Assembly (NCBI GenBank): GCA_947167105.1
Contig: CAMVGU010000008.1
Span: 1-64,000 of the forward strand
DNA from: an uncultured Selenomonas sp.
Lineage (GTDB): Bacteria; Bacillota; Negativicutes; Selenomonadales; Selenomonadaceae
Direction: 5' to 3'
Length of the DNA: 64,000 bases
Shown: in pieces, positions 41,278 to 52,703 of the stretch
How the letters are laid out: each line of letters starts with the position of its first letter
Numbering within the stretch: position 1 is the stretch's first letter
Program-made: the position numbers and the translations under genes
Notes under the pieces: model-generated
What the model saw: the letters and a program-made list of their open reading frames with translations, nothing else
Database searches by the model: none
Told to the model about the DNA's origin: nothing

Positions 41278-41326
41278 TCCCCCCACCACCGCCTGCGGCG
41301 GTCCCCCGCCCCCAAGGGGGACGGAC
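41278..41326. repeat. G+C-rich palindromic repeat (GC family)
   Basis: CCCCCACCACCGCCTGCGGC, then GGTCCCCCGCCCCCAAGGGG and ACGGAC. Confidence 0.75.
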
Positions 41327-41336
41327 AGGGAGGACG

Positions 41337-41373
41337 CCGTAAAAAGGCCCCCGCCGTAGCGGGAGCCTTGGTT
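41337..41373 (-). terminator. Terminator of SLH porin 2
   Basis: On the minus strand GGCTCCCGC-TACG-GCGGGGGCC is followed by TTTTTA. Confidence 0.8.
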
Positions 41374-41398
41374 TTAGCCTTATTCTCTTCAGTTGTTA

Positions 41399-42793
41399 TC
41401 AGAAGAAGAACTCAACACGACCGAAGAGCTTCTTGTAGTCCAGATCGCCGTCGATCGCGGAACCCTGAGAATAACGAGCCGTCAGCACGATGTTCTTCAG
41501 CAGGGTGTAGTTAGCACCGATATGCCAGCCCTTGAAGCCTGCATCGAGATCATCGGTGGTAGCCATCAAAGAGGTGAAGTAGCCCAGGCTACGATAGCCG
41601 ATCCAAGCACCCCAGGAACCCTTATCAGCAGCCTTGGCACCCTTGTACTCATAAGTGAGCTGCCAGGAATTCTTCTGGTTGCTGGCCTTGGCATTCTGAG
41701 CAAATGCACCATGGAGGTAGGAGTTCTTGTCGAAGTGATAACCCAGGTTCAGACCCCAGATGTTAGCGTCCTTCTCGTTATTCCTGCCATTGTGGTAAGG
41801 AATGGCGTTAACGAAGCCCCTCCTGTAATGAGCACCATAGGCATTCAGATTCTGGAAAGCGCTGGAACCGAAGTGGTAGTAGGAAACGCCGCCTTCCAGC
41901 TTGTCGCCCTTGTACTGAACCTCGATACCCTGGAGGTTAGCAGCGGCATCGTTATCAGTATCCCACGTATTCGTGGTATTATTGTACTTCTGAATCCCGA
42001 GGAAGCTGCCGCCATCGTTGTCGCCGTTGGTACGACCAGCGAAGATCTTAGCCCTTACCTTGCTGCCGAACTCGACCTCAGCACCGGAGTACTTGTTATC
42101 GAGCACCAGGTTGCCGGACTTGCCGCCCATGTTGTCGGCCAGTTCCATCTTACCAAGGCGAACGGTGAAGTTCTTGTAATCGCCCTGAGCATAGATGTGC
42201 TTCAGCGTAACCTTGTAATCGCTGTCGCCCTTGCTGCCATTGGTCGTAACATCGCCGTAGCCGCTATCGGTGTTCATATGGTTGGAAGCATCGAGACGAG
42301 CATTCACATGCCAGTGATCATTGACCTCAGCGCTGGGCTCCAAACGGAAGAGCTCCTTGTCATGGTTGTCCTTGGTGGTGTAATGATCCTTGCCAATGCG
42401 GGTGCTGGTATAGGTGTACTCGATCTTGCCGTTCCACTTCACCATATCAGCATTGCGCTCCAGGTTGGCAACGCGAACGCCCAAGTTGTTCAGCTCATCA
42501 GCGAACTCAGCAGCCAGCTTGTCGATCATAGCCTTGGTGGCCTCGTTCACATCGCTCTTGGCCATGGCGCGGGCAACCATCTGAGCCATCTCGTAACGGG
42601 TGATGCTGCGGTCACCACGGAAAGTGGTGTCGCCGTAACCATCGATAACGCCGTCAGCAGCGAGCTGAGCAACAGCGTCATAAGCCCAATGGTCAGCAGG
42701 AACATCGGAGAACGGATTTGCAGCAGCAAAAGTCGTGCTGGCTGCACCGACAACCAGAGCGGTCGTCAGAGCGGATACGAGAGTCTTTTTCAT
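41399..42793 (-). CDS. SLH-domain outer-membrane porin (OmpM type), paralogue 2
   Basis: The 464-residue paralogue of the 39187 product has the same signal peptide, SLH domain, linker and barrel, with the identical C-terminus GRVEFFF. Differences cluster around residues 270-330, in what should be barrel loops (for example AFQNLNAYGAHYRRGFVN). The start is ATG rather than GTG. It has its own promoter and terminator, so each porin can be expressed alone. Codon choice differs visibly from copy 1 despite near-identical protein, so the duplication is not very recent. Confidence 0.95.
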   Translation of the reverse strand: MKKTLVSALTTALVVGAASTTFAAANPFSDVPADHWAYDAVAQLAADGVIDGYGDTTFRGDRSITRYEMAQMVARAMAKSDVNEATKAMIDKLAAEFADELNNLGVRVANLERNADMVKWNGKIEYTYTSTRIGKDHYTTKDNHDKELFRLEPSAEVNDHWHVNARLDASNHMNTDSGYGDVTTNGSKGDSDYKVTLKHIYAQGDYKNFTVRLGKMELADNMGGKSGNLVLDNKYSGAEVEFGSKVRAKIFAGRTNGDNDGGSFLGIQKYNNTTNTWDTDNDAAANLQGIEVQYKGDKLEGGVSYYHFGSSAFQNLNAYGAHYRRGFVNAIPYHNGRNNEKDANIWGLNLGYHFDKNSYLHGAFAQNAKASNQKNSWQLTYEYKGAKAADKGSWGAWIGYRSLGYFTSLMATTDDLDAGFKGWHIGANYTLLKNIVLTARYSQGSAIDGDLDYKKLFGRVEFFF

Positions 42794-42799
42794 TGAAAA

Positions 42800-42945
42800 G
42801 CTCCTCCTTCATAAAACAAACACAAAAACTTTCTTTTGCCAAGCTTTCTGAAGGAGCTTCCTGAGTGTCCATGTTTCCTCACCAAGCTGCCCTCAGCTCA
42901 CCTGACAGCTACACTATAACACCCCTTTTTGGCAAAAGCAAGCCC
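42800..42945 (-). promoter_or_regulatory. Promoter and conserved leader of SLH porin 2
   Basis: -35 TTGCTT (42936-42941), 17-base spacer, -10 TATAGT (42913-42918); the leader matches porin 1 closely. Confidence 0.82.
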
Positions 42946-43055
42946 TTTTAACCATTTCTCATCAAATTTTAATGAAAAGCTCCTGAAAAAGTCCAAGTAC
43001 GTGCAAACTCGCCCCCACTTCGGCGTGAATCTGGGGCTGGGGCCACGAAAATAAA

Positions 43056-43170
43056 GCCTTCCCCTCTGGGGAAGGGGGACCGCCGAAGGCGGTGGATGAG
43101 GTGCCATCACTTCAGCGGCCACCTCATCCGCCCCTACGGGGCACCTTCCCCAGAGGGGAAGGCTCTGGGG
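43056..43170. repeat. Palindromic repeat, CTCATCCG family (both halves)
   Basis: CCTTCCCCTCTGGGGAAGGG, GCCGAAGGCGGTGGATGAGG, then the inverted half ending CCAGAGGGGAAGGC. Confidence 0.78.
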
Positions 43171-43238
43171 GTTCGGCTCTTGGGTTATTTATACTGACGA
43201 ACCGCATAATATGCCATTAACTCCCCCGCATTAGCCTC

Positions 43239-43285
43239 ACCCCCCACCACCCTCAAGAGGGACCCCCGCTCCCAGGGGGGCGGAC
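43239..43285. repeat. G+C-rich palindromic repeat (GC family, diverged)
   Basis: CCCCCCACCACCCTCAAGAG, then CCCGCTCCCAGGGGGGCGGA. Confidence 0.65.
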
Positions 43286-43312
43286 ATGTATCTGCTGCGC
43301 CGGTACGCGTTG

Positions 43313-43350
43313 CAAAAAAACAGCCTGCATGAGTTGCAAGGCTGTTTTGG
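43313..43350 (-). terminator. Terminator of the csaB operon
   Basis: On the minus strand AACAGCCTTGCAACTCATGC then AGGCTGTTTTTTT. Confidence 0.85.
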
Positions 43351-43354
43351 CACT

Positions 43355-44461
43355 TTATTTCTTTTCTATCAGCTCTATTGCCAGCTCCGCATTGCGGGCG
43401 GCTAATTCCCGGAGGCGGGACATCAGCTCTCCGTTTTTCTGGCGGAAGATTTGCCTGTCGTTCCACTTGCGGCGGATTTCCTGCATCAGTTCCTCTGCCG
43501 TGACGCTTTCCAGACTGCCTACGGGCTTTTCGCCGATGGAGTCCAGGAAGCGGTCTATCTTCGGGTCGTAGGAGATGCCCAGCATGGGCACGCCCATGAC
43601 CCCGGCAAAGATCAGGGCATGGAGGCGGATGCCCAGCATCAGGTCCATATTGCCCACCAGGGAGAGGAATTCGGAGGTGGTGTATTCATCCGCCAGGACG
43701 GTGCAAGGCTCCTTAGTCAGTTCCCTGATATCCCCGGCGGCCTTCACATCCTCGGGGAACTGCATGGGCAGGAAGACCACGGAGGCATCCAGCTCCCGCA
43801 CTATCCTATCGCTGACCTCTGCCAGCACTTCCTTGAAATGATGCCAGCCCCGCCAGTCCCGCACGGAGATGCCCACCACGGGCTTAGCGCCTTCGGCGTG
43901 GTAGCTCCTGAAGATGGCCCGTCCCGTTTCCCTGCCCACGGGATGGATGGCCAGTACCGGGTCTGCCGTGCGCTCGATGTGGGGACGGGTGATGCCGAGG
44001 CTTTTAAGTTCCTCCAATGAGCCCTGATCCCGCACGGTGATGAGATCCGCCCGGCTGGCCACGGAGCGCATTACGTGCCGGGCCAGCCGTCCCCGGATGG
44101 GGCCGATGCCCTGGGCGTAGAGCATGACCTTCGTGCCCAGGGACTTGGCCAGGCCGATGATGGCCAGATAGTAGTAGAGACTGCGGCGGCTGGTCACATT
44201 CTGCAGCAGGCTGCCGCCGCCGGAAATCAAGAGGTCTGCCCCCCGCAGGGCTTTGGTGATGGCGGGGAAATCCAGCCAGGAGACAGATTCTACCCCATGG
44301 CGAGCAGACGTATCCACAGGACTGGCTGAGATGACCGTGATATTCAGTTTTGGTTCCAGGTCACAGAGCACCTCGAGCATGGCGGCGAGCATGGCTTCGT
44401 CCCCTGCGTTCTTCGAGCCGTAGTATCCTGATACGACTATGCGTTTTTCGCTGCTTGCCAT
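43355..44461 (-). CDS. csaB: Polysaccharide pyruvyl transferase CsaB
   Basis: The 368-residue enzyme adds ketal pyruvate to a wall-linked polysaccharide, the ligand of SLH domains in several Gram-positives. It shows VSGYYGSKNAGDEAML at the N-terminus, LLISGGGSLLQ, VMLYAQGIGP, LITVRDQGS, and LMLGIRLHALIFAGVMGVPMLGISYDPKI. It is placed just downstream of two SLH porins and in one operon with two envelope genes, which supports a role in anchoring. In some Negativicutes the SLH ligand is reported to be polyamine-modified peptidoglycan, so the exact substrate is uncertain. Confidence 0.92.
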   Translation of the reverse strand: MASSEKRIVVSGYYGSKNAGDEAMLAAMLEVLCDLEPKLNITVISASPVDTSARHGVESVSWLDFPAITKALRGADLLISGGGSLLQNVTSRRSLYYYLAIIGLAKSLGTKVMLYAQGIGPIRGRLARHVMRSVASRADLITVRDQGSLEELKSLGITRPHIERTADPVLAIHPVGRETGRAIFRSYHAEGAKPVVGISVRDWRGWHHFKEVLAEVSDRIVRELDASVVFLPMQFPEDVKAAGDIRELTKEPCTVLADEYTTSEFLSLVGNMDLMLGIRLHALIFAGVMGVPMLGISYDPKIDRFLDSIGEKPVGSLESVTAEELMQEIRRKWNDRQIFRQKNGELMSRLRELAARNAELAIELIEKK

Positions 44462-44470
44462 CAGATTTTA

Positions 44471-46537
44471 TTATTTCCCTCCTGTCTTACTATGAGCCCG
44501 GGCCAGTACCGCCTGCCACAGCTCCAGGAGCATCATGCAGACAGCCCCCACCAGGCCCCCCAGTACCAGGCCCCCCAGCCCCCTGGCCAGGGACATGAAT
44601 ACGGGGGTGCGCATATGGGCAAAGGTCTCCACCATGGAGCCCTGGCCGATGGTGGCCACCAGCACCAGGGCAAAGAATACCATGGTGGGCCACTTGCGCA
44701 GCACAGCCATGGCCGCCAGCATAAAGGCGGGATGGCCGATGAGCAGTTCCTTCGTGCGGGGGCGGGCGTAGAGGGCCTGCTCCAGGAAGGCGCGGAACTG
44801 CAGTTCCAGGCCGGAGACAGGCATGCCGGAGCTGTGGCCGCTGCGGGCCACGAAGACGATGCCTGCGATAAGCACCAGGAAAAGGCCGCACAGGGTCTTA
44901 ATCCGCACCGGCATGTCCAGGATTTTCCTGAGCTGGGCCAGTACGCCGTCGCAGTCGTCCATACTGCCGTCAAAGATATCGAAGCGCTGCAGGAAGGCGA
45001 TGGCCACCAGGACAATGGGCAGCACAAAGGTCAGCTTGATGCCCCGGAAGATATTGAATTCCAGAAAATACTCCGTATCCGACAGGGAGCCGGAAAGGTA
45101 GGCGGCGCCGATAAAAGAGAGGGCCCCTGTCACCAGCAGCGCGAGAAAGCCCGTCACCAGCAGGCGGGGCAGGGAAATGCGCTCCTTCAGGGAAGCTGCC
45201 AGTCCCCGCACCCTGTCAAGCTGCCAGATGACAGCCAGGGCGGGGAAGACATTGGCGCTGGCTAATGCCGCCACCACGCGGATTTTCGAGCCTGCCCCCA
45301 TCAGCACGGGAGCTGCCGCCACAAGGGCGCAGAGGGCAAAGAAGATGTACTGGTATTTAGGTCGGGCGTTGAGGGCCGGGATAACGAGGGACAGGTACAG
45401 CACCCCTGCCGCCGCCACTCCCAGCATGACCAGGGCGCGCAGGGCCGCCGCAGGGTAATAGTCCCCGAAGCTTCCCGCAGGGCCGAAGGTGTAGCCGTTT
45501 TGCTGCAGCTTGTCCCGCACCGCCCGGAAATACTGCATATTGGTTTCCAGCAGGGTAAGCTCCGGAGCTGGCTTTTCGTAGATGCGCAGAAGGTCGATGC
45601 GGATATTGCGCTCCTCGTCCGTATTGCTCCAGCGCTCCACAGCCTGGGCGATTTTCAGCTTGGGCTGCTCGTCCTTGGGAATGGAATAGAGGCGGGAAAC
45701 CTTGCCGAAGCCCAGTTCTTTAGCCAGATCCTGCATGCCCGTCTGCTGATAGAACTGGAGCTGGGTGGTGGCTTCGATGAGTCCCAGGCCGATGCCCCGC
45801 TTATCCATTTCCTCGGCAGTGGTCTTTAATGCCTTGGTGGCCCCCAGGATTTCCGAGCCGGAATAGACGATTTCCGAAACCCTGATGCCCTCCAGGCGGC
45901 TGAAGACCGCCCGCACATCATCTTCGGTGCAGCCCTCGTAGTTGCTGGGACGGGCCAGCACATAGAAGCCCGCCTCGTTCACCGCCCGCATCTCGTCCGT
46001 GGGCATGCCAATATTCATTTTGAGGAAGGATTCAAAGTGGGCCTTGACAGCCAGCACTTCCTCCCCGCCCACCTGCAGCACCGTTACACGGGTCTCTCCC
46101 AGGCGGCGCCTGAGATCTTCCCTGACTTCCTTGAAGGTCCCGGCATCATGGCCCACTACATAGGCTTCCGTGCCTACGATTTTATTCTGTGCCACCAGCT
46201 CCCGCCACAGGGGATCGGTCAGGGTGCCTGCATGGTAGGCAGTGAGGATTTCGCTGCCGGAAAGGGCCGTACATTTGCCGTTGGCATTGAGCTTCTTGAA
46301 TGTGGTCTCATAGACTGCCAGGCTGGTGATGCCGGCTTCCCTGGCCTCGGAGAGCACCTGCTCCGGGGGCAGGCCCTCCCGCTCCGCCAGCTCCAGGAGG
46401 CCCTCGTAGTCGATAGCGAGATCCACCTGGCGGCTCTGCTCCTCGACGGCATGGCGCTGAAAACCGATGACCAGGGAGGCAAGCAGCCCCAGGGCTATAA
46501 AGAGCAGCAGGATTTTATTGTATTGCCAATCCTTCAT
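44471..46537 (-). CDS. DUF5693 polytopic membrane protein
   Basis: The 688-residue protein has one N-terminal helix (ILLLFIALGLLASLVIG). A soluble region of about 340 residues outside the membrane follows (LAIDYEGLLELAEREGLP, then AGITSLAVYETTF). About ten further helices run to the C-terminus. The pattern fits DUF5693, a family that occurs next to csaB in Firmicutes; its function is unknown, and a role in export or processing of the wall polysaccharide is inference. It lies 12 bases after the DUF2993 gene and 9 before csaB. Confidence 0.88.
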   Translation of the reverse strand: MKDWQYNKILLLFIALGLLASLVIGFQRHAVEEQSRQVDLAIDYEGLLELAEREGLPPEQVLSEAREAGITSLAVYETTFKKLNANGKCTALSGSEILTAYHAGTLTDPLWRELVAQNKIVGTEAYVVGHDAGTFKEVREDLRRRLGETRVTVLQVGGEEVLAVKAHFESFLKMNIGMPTDEMRAVNEAGFYVLARPSNYEGCTEDDVRAVFSRLEGIRVSEIVYSGSEILGATKALKTTAEEMDKRGIGLGLIEATTQLQFYQQTGMQDLAKELGFGKVSRLYSIPKDEQPKLKIAQAVERWSNTDEERNIRIDLLRIYEKPAPELTLLETNMQYFRAVRDKLQQNGYTFGPAGSFGDYYPAAALRALVMLGVAAAGVLYLSLVIPALNARPKYQYIFFALCALVAAAPVLMGAGSKIRVVAALASANVFPALAVIWQLDRVRGLAASLKERISLPRLLVTGFLALLVTGALSFIGAAYLSGSLSDTEYFLEFNIFRGIKLTFVLPIVLVAIAFLQRFDIFDGSMDDCDGVLAQLRKILDMPVRIKTLCGLFLVLIAGIVFVARSGHSSGMPVSGLELQFRAFLEQALYARPRTKELLIGHPAFMLAAMAVLRKWPTMVFFALVLVATIGQGSMVETFAHMRTPVFMSLARGLGGLVLGGLVGAVCMMLLELWQAVLARAHSKTGGK

Positions 46538-46549
46538 GTAAAAATCACC

Positions 46550-47260
46550 TTATTTTTCTGCAGGCTGATACCCTGCCTGCATCACGATGGAGCCTTCCCC
46601 CTGCTCCGCCCTTTGCAGCACCAGGCCAAAGGGCAGCTCGTCGGGGCCGGCCAGCCGGATATCCCCGAACATGTCGCCGAAGATGCCTTCCAGCCTCGCC
46701 GTGCCGATGCGGCTGTTTTTAAGGTGCAGATGCTCCATGCGGAAATACAGGGAGCCTAAGTCCTCTATGACCTTGCCGGCCAGCTCGATTTCCGCCTTGT
46801 GGCCGAAAATCTTCGCCTCCGCCGTCACCAGCACCCGCTCCGGGCGAATCTGCACCTGTACATTTTCCAGCCGCTCAATGCGGCGGGAGAGGACTTCCCG
46901 CAGATTTTCCTCCGAGACAATGCCCTGCAGGGTCAGCTCCTTGGCTGAGGTTACGCGGACTTCTCCCTCCTGCAGGAGGGCAGCCATATCAAGATGCACG
47001 CCCCTCCCCGTAAGGGTCAGTTCCTGCAGATAGAGCTGCCCGATTTTGCCCTGATGGGCCACTGCCTGCAGGTCATCCACCTGCCCCAGCAGCAAGAGAA
47101 AGCCCGGCACGGTGGATGTGCGTACCTGCACATCCTTGGTTTTCAGGGCTTCCACAGCCTTGGTCTCCAGGGAGCGCTCCGTAAGCATAGGCAGCGCAAA
47201 CTGCCCCAGCACGAGTAATATTATGCAGAACGCGCCGATAATAGTCAAGCCTTTGCGCAA
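46550..47260 (-). CDS. DUF2993 (LmeA-like) lipid-binding exported protein
   Basis: The 236-residue protein starts at TTG 47260, after GGAGGGCGG. It has one N-terminal helix (LTIIGAFCIILLVLGQFALP). The rest is a long beta-rich domain with repeated amphipathic strands (VQVRTSTVPGFLLLLGQVDDL, LTLTGRGVHLDMAALLQEG, RPERVLVTAEAKIFGHKAEI) as in DUF2993/LmeA, which bind phospholipids in the envelope. It is first in the DUF2993-DUF5693-csaB operon. Confidence 0.85.
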   Translation of the reverse strand: MRKGLTIIGAFCIILLVLGQFALPMLTERSLETKAVEALKTKDVQVRTSTVPGFLLLLGQVDDLQAVAHQGKIGQLYLQELTLTGRGVHLDMAALLQEGEVRVTSAKELTLQGIVSEENLREVLSRRIERLENVQVQIRPERVLVTAEAKIFGHKAEIELAGKVIEDLGSLYFRMEHLHLKNSRIGTARLEGIFGDMFGDIRLAGPDELPFGLVLQRAEQGEGSIVMQAGYQPAEK

Positions 47261-47323
47261 AATCCGCCCTCCATTTAAATAGCAATGAAAGCTTCGCTTT
47301 CAAGGTTCTAATAAGCTTCGCTT

Positions 47324-47345
47324 TCCCGCCCCCAAGGGGGCGGAC
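47324..47345. repeat. G+C-rich palindromic repeat (GC family, core only)
   Basis: CCCGCCCCCAAGGGGGCGGA, next to a small AAGCTTCGCTTT tandem pair at 47287-47323. Confidence 0.7.
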
Positions 47346-47356
47346 TAATTAACAGC

Positions 47357-47388
47357 ATAAAGAGCCAGAGACTTGTCTGGCTCTCTTA
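47357..47388 (-). terminator. Terminator of prfB
   Basis: AGAGCCAGA-gacttg-TCTGGCTCT with T-rich flank on the minus strand. Confidence 0.8.
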
Positions 47389-47391
47389 AAG

Positions 47392-48498
47392 TCAAATCTC
47401 GTGGTTTGCCTTGGCGGCCAGGAAGGCGCGGATAAAGAGGTCGATATCCCCGTCCATCACCGCCTGCACATTGCCGGTCTCGGCCTGGGTGCGGGTGTCC
47501 TTGACCATGGTGTAGGGCTGGAACACATAGGAACGTATCTGGCTGCCCCATTCGATTTTCTGCTGGTCGCCTTCCAGCTTGGCCAGTTCCGCTTCCTTCT
47601 TCTCCATTTCCAGCTCAAAAAGCTTGGCCCTGAGCATTTTCAGGCACTGCTCCCGGTTCTGGAGCTGGGAGCGCTCATTCTGGCACTGCACCACAATGCC
47701 CGTGGGCTCGTGGGTCATGCGCACGGCGGAGGAGGTCTTGTTGATGTGCTGGCCACCGGCGCCGGAGGCGCGGTAGGTATCCACCCGCACATCCGCCATA
47801 TTGATGTCCACTTCCACCGCGTCGTCGATCTCCGGCATGATGTCACAGGCGGAGAAGGAGGTGTGGCGGCGGGCGTTGGCATCAAAGGGGGAGATGCGCA
47901 CCAGGCGATGCACTCCCTTCTCTGATTTCAGGAAGCCGTAGGCGTTGCGCCCCTTGATAAAGAGGGTAGCGCTCTTGACTCCCGCTTCATCACCTGGCAG
48001 GAGATCTGCCGTCTCCACGGTGAAGCCGTGGCGCTCGGCCCAGCGCCCGTACATGCGCAGGAGCATCTGGGTCCAGTCCTGGGCCTCCGTGCCCCCCGCC
48101 CCGGCGTGGAGGGTGAGAATGGCGTTGTTCCCGTCATAGGGGCCGGAGAGCAGGACTTCCAGTTGCAGGGCTTCCAGCCCTTCCTCCACTGCCTCAATCT
48201 CCGCCTTCACATCTTCCTCGGAAACTTCCTCCGGGGCTTCCAGGCCCATTTCCCACAGTGTCTGGGCATCCTCGTACTTGCCGCAGAGCTCCTTGTACTT
48301 GTCGACGCTGATTTTCACGTCATTCAGTTCCTGGTTGATTTTCTGGGCTTCCTCGGCATCATCCCAGAAGGTGGGCTCCCCCATCTTGTATTCCAGCTCC
48401 GCGATCTTCGCTTCCTTGGCCGGGACTTCCAGGGACTGGCCCATCTGGTCAAGTTTAGTCTTCAGCTCGCCAAGGCGAGGCTTATAATCTTCAAGCAT
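47392..48498 (-). CDS. prfB: Peptide chain release factor 2
   Basis: The 368-residue factor ends translation at UGA and UAA. It has SPFDANARRHTSF, containing the SPF stop-codon recognition motif, and GAGGQHINKTSSAVR with the catalytic GGQ. The frame is continuous from the ATG, which has GAGGT upstream, through the SLEVPAKEAKIAELE region. Most bacteria have a programmed frameshift near there, but none is needed here. The length is normal. Confidence 0.96.
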   Translation of the reverse strand: MLEDYKPRLGELKTKLDQMGQSLEVPAKEAKIAELEYKMGEPTFWDDAEEAQKINQELNDVKISVDKYKELCGKYEDAQTLWEMGLEAPEEVSEEDVKAEIEAVEEGLEALQLEVLLSGPYDGNNAILTLHAGAGGTEAQDWTQMLLRMYGRWAERHGFTVETADLLPGDEAGVKSATLFIKGRNAYGFLKSEKGVHRLVRISPFDANARRHTSFSACDIMPEIDDAVEVDINMADVRVDTYRASGAGGQHINKTSSAVRMTHEPTGIVVQCQNERSQLQNREQCLKMLRAKLFELEMEKKEAELAKLEGDQQKIEWGSQIRSYVFQPYTMVKDTRTQAETGNVQAVMDGDIDLFIRAFLAAKANHEI

Positions 48499-48596
48499 TC
48501 AATTACCTCATTTGAATAGCTATGGGCCGCAAGCGGCCCAAGGTTTTAAAGGGCCGCAGACGGCCCAAAAATCCATCGGGAAGGAGCGGTTACTTC

Positions 48597-48752
48597 GCGC
48601 CCAGAGAGTACCTTTCTTTGCCCACACAAAGAGAACAGAAACTCCGCGCCCAGGGATGGGCGCTGCGCCACTCGTTCTCCATGGATGGGAACAAGTGGCG
48701 CGGTTTTCTTTGGTTACTTTCTTTGTCCACACAAAGAAAGTAACACCACCGC
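48597..48752. repeat. TGGTTAC-family repeat (complete plus partial copy)
   Basis: A partial copy (TTCGCGCCCAGAGAGTACC, TTTGCCCACACAAAG) is followed by a full one with CGCGCCCAGGGATGGGCGCT and TTTTCTTTGGTTACTTTC plus its inverted partner. Confidence 0.75.
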
Positions 48753-48793
48753 AGTAACTTAAAGAGCAAATTTGCGAGATGGCACTTACCTGC

Positions 48794-48866
48794 TCCCCCC
48801 ACCACCCTCAAGAGGGCTAGCTTTGCGTCGCCGCTGCGCGGTCCCCCGCCCCCCAGGGGGGCGGAC
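48794..48866. repeat. G+C-rich palindromic repeat (GC family)
   Basis: CCCCCCACCACCCTCAAGAG, GCCGCTGCGCGGTCCCCCGC, then CAGGGGGGCGGAC, just after the secA stop. Confidence 0.72.
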
Positions 48867-48897
48867 TGTGTTTTGCGGCGGTTAGTTTCCTAGGTAC

Positions 48898-51492
<2,595 letters not shown>

Positions 51493-51570
51493 GGAAATCA
51501 CTCCTCCTAAAAAAACGTACTTCTTCACAATATTATCAGACGTATAGGGAGAAGTCAAACCGGGCGCAGC

Positions 51571-51605
51571 AAAAAAGCCCCCCTTCCGCCGGGGAAGGGG
51601 GGCCG
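51571..51605 (-). terminator. Terminator of hpf
   Basis: GGCCCCCCTTCCCC-ggc-GGAAGGGGGG followed by CTTTTTT on the minus strand. Confidence 0.85.
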
Positions 51606-51625
51606 CCTCTGCAAGACCCAAAAAA

Positions 51626-52171
51626 TCAGTTGCCGGATTCAATCAGGCCGTAGTCGCCGTCGTCCCGGCGGTAGACCACATTCACGTCCTCCGTCTGGGC
51701 GTCACGGTAGACAAAGAAATTATGGTTCAGGAGATTCATCTGCATGATGGCCTCCTGGACATCCATGGGTTTCACCACGAATTTCTTCTTCTTGACAACC
51801 GCGTATTCCTCCCCTGCATCCTGGCGGGCAGAGAGCTCGTCATCCTTGAAGGCTTCGGCTTTCAGCCCCCCCTCGCGGAAGCGGCGGGAAAGCTTGGTCT
51901 TCTGCTTGTGGATCTGGCGCTCCAGCTTCTCCACTACAAGGTCGATAGACGTATACATATCCATTGTGGCTTCCTCGCCGCGCAAGAGGACGCCGCCCTG
52001 CACCGGCACAGTCACCTCAACGATATGACGGCCCTTGGATACGGTTAAGAGCACCGTGATCTCTCCCACGTTCTCAAAGTACTTCGTGACCTTGCCGACC
52101 CTTTTTTCCACGTACTCACGCAAGGAAGGAGTGATCTCGATGTTCTTGCCTCTTACAGTGAATGTTGCCAT
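51626..52171 (-). CDS. hpf: Ribosome hibernation promoting factor, long form
   Basis: The 181-residue protein has the N-terminal domain ([32 protein letters not shown]) and a C-terminal dimerisation domain ([54 protein letters not shown]), separated by a charged linker. The long form by itself pairs ribosomes into inactive 100S dimers in stationary phase. ATG 52171 is preferred; a GTG six bases upstream is possible. Confidence 0.95.
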   Translation of the reverse strand: MATFTVRGKNIEITPSLREYVEKRVGKVTKYFENVGEITVLLTVSKGRHIVEVTVPVQGGVLLRGEEATMDMYTSIDLVVEKLERQIHKQKTKLSRRFREGGLKAEAFKDDELSARQDAGEEYAVVKKKKFVVKPMDVQEAIMQMNLLNHNFFVYRDAQTEDVNVVYRRDDGDYGLIESGN

Positions 52172-52239
52172 ACGCACATCCCCTTTCTATTCTCTATGCT
52201 GTATGTATTCGGCGGCACCGCCCAAATCCCTGCCTGAAA

Positions 52240-52276
52240 AAAAATAAAAATACCCGGCTCCCTGGGGGAACCGGGA
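52240..52276 (-). terminator. Terminator of the cold-shock gene
   Basis: CCCGGTTCCCCCAGGGAGCC then GGGTATTTTTATTTTTTT on the minus strand. Confidence 0.8.
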
Positions 52277-52296
52277 CGGTTATGCCAGATTATTGC

Positions 52297-52497
52297 TCAG
52301 GCCGTCTTTACCACGTTGGCAGCCTGCGGACCGCGAGCACCTTCCACGATCTCGAACTCCACATCCTGGCCCTCAACAAGGGTCTTGAAGCCTTCATCCT
52401 GGATAGCGGAGAAGTGTACGAACACATCGTCCCCATCCTCACGAGCGATGAAACCATAACCTTTTTCAGCGCTGAACCACTTTACTTTCCCTACCAT
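52297..52497 (-). CDS. cspA: Cold-shock protein
   Basis: The 66-residue protein has the RNA-binding motifs [10 protein letters not shown] (RNP1) and DVFVHFSAI (RNP2) and is full length. It unwinds and binds single-stranded RNA. It has its own promoter about 105 bases upstream, with a structured G+C-rich leader, as is common for cold-shock mRNAs. Confidence 0.95.
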   Translation of the reverse strand: MVGKVKWFSAEKGYGFIAREDGDDVFVHFSAIQDEGFKTLVEGQDVEFEIVEGARGPQAANVVKTA

Positions 52498-52600
52498 GTA
52501 TGATTCCTCCTATGAAACCGGGAGCGCCCCGCGCTCCTGCCTGCAACCGCAGGCTGCAGGGCAACTTTCTCTGAGTGGCCTTCCGGCCCCACAAATCTGT

Positions 52601-52629
52601 ATTATAAATGAAAGCTATGGAACTGTCAA
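52601..52629 (-). promoter_or_regulatory. Consensus promoter of the cold-shock gene
   Basis: TTGACA (52624-52629), 17-base spacer, TATAAT (52601-52606). The -35 lies in a palindrome, TTGTCAATAGTTGACA. The leader of about 100 bases contains CAGCCTGCGGTTGCAGGC-type hairpins. Confidence 0.88.
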
Positions 52630-52703
52630 CTATTGACAATTTTTTTGTTTCAATCCACGTCGGTTGAAAAAGCTGGCAGGAGCGGCGGGAGCCGCCCCCG
52701 GAT

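Noticed and set aside
39310..42796. Open frames of 434 and 467 codons opposite the first two SLH porins
   Set aside because: They mirror the porin codons exactly and exist because both porins share codon use; no family is recognised and no start signals exist.
43355..47260. Teichuronic or S-layer glycan cluster
   Set aside because: Only csaB points to a polysaccharide; no other glycan synthesis genes are adjacent.
47392..48498. Programmed frameshift in prfB
   Set aside because: The frame is uninterrupted from the ATG through the usual shift site, with no internal TGA.
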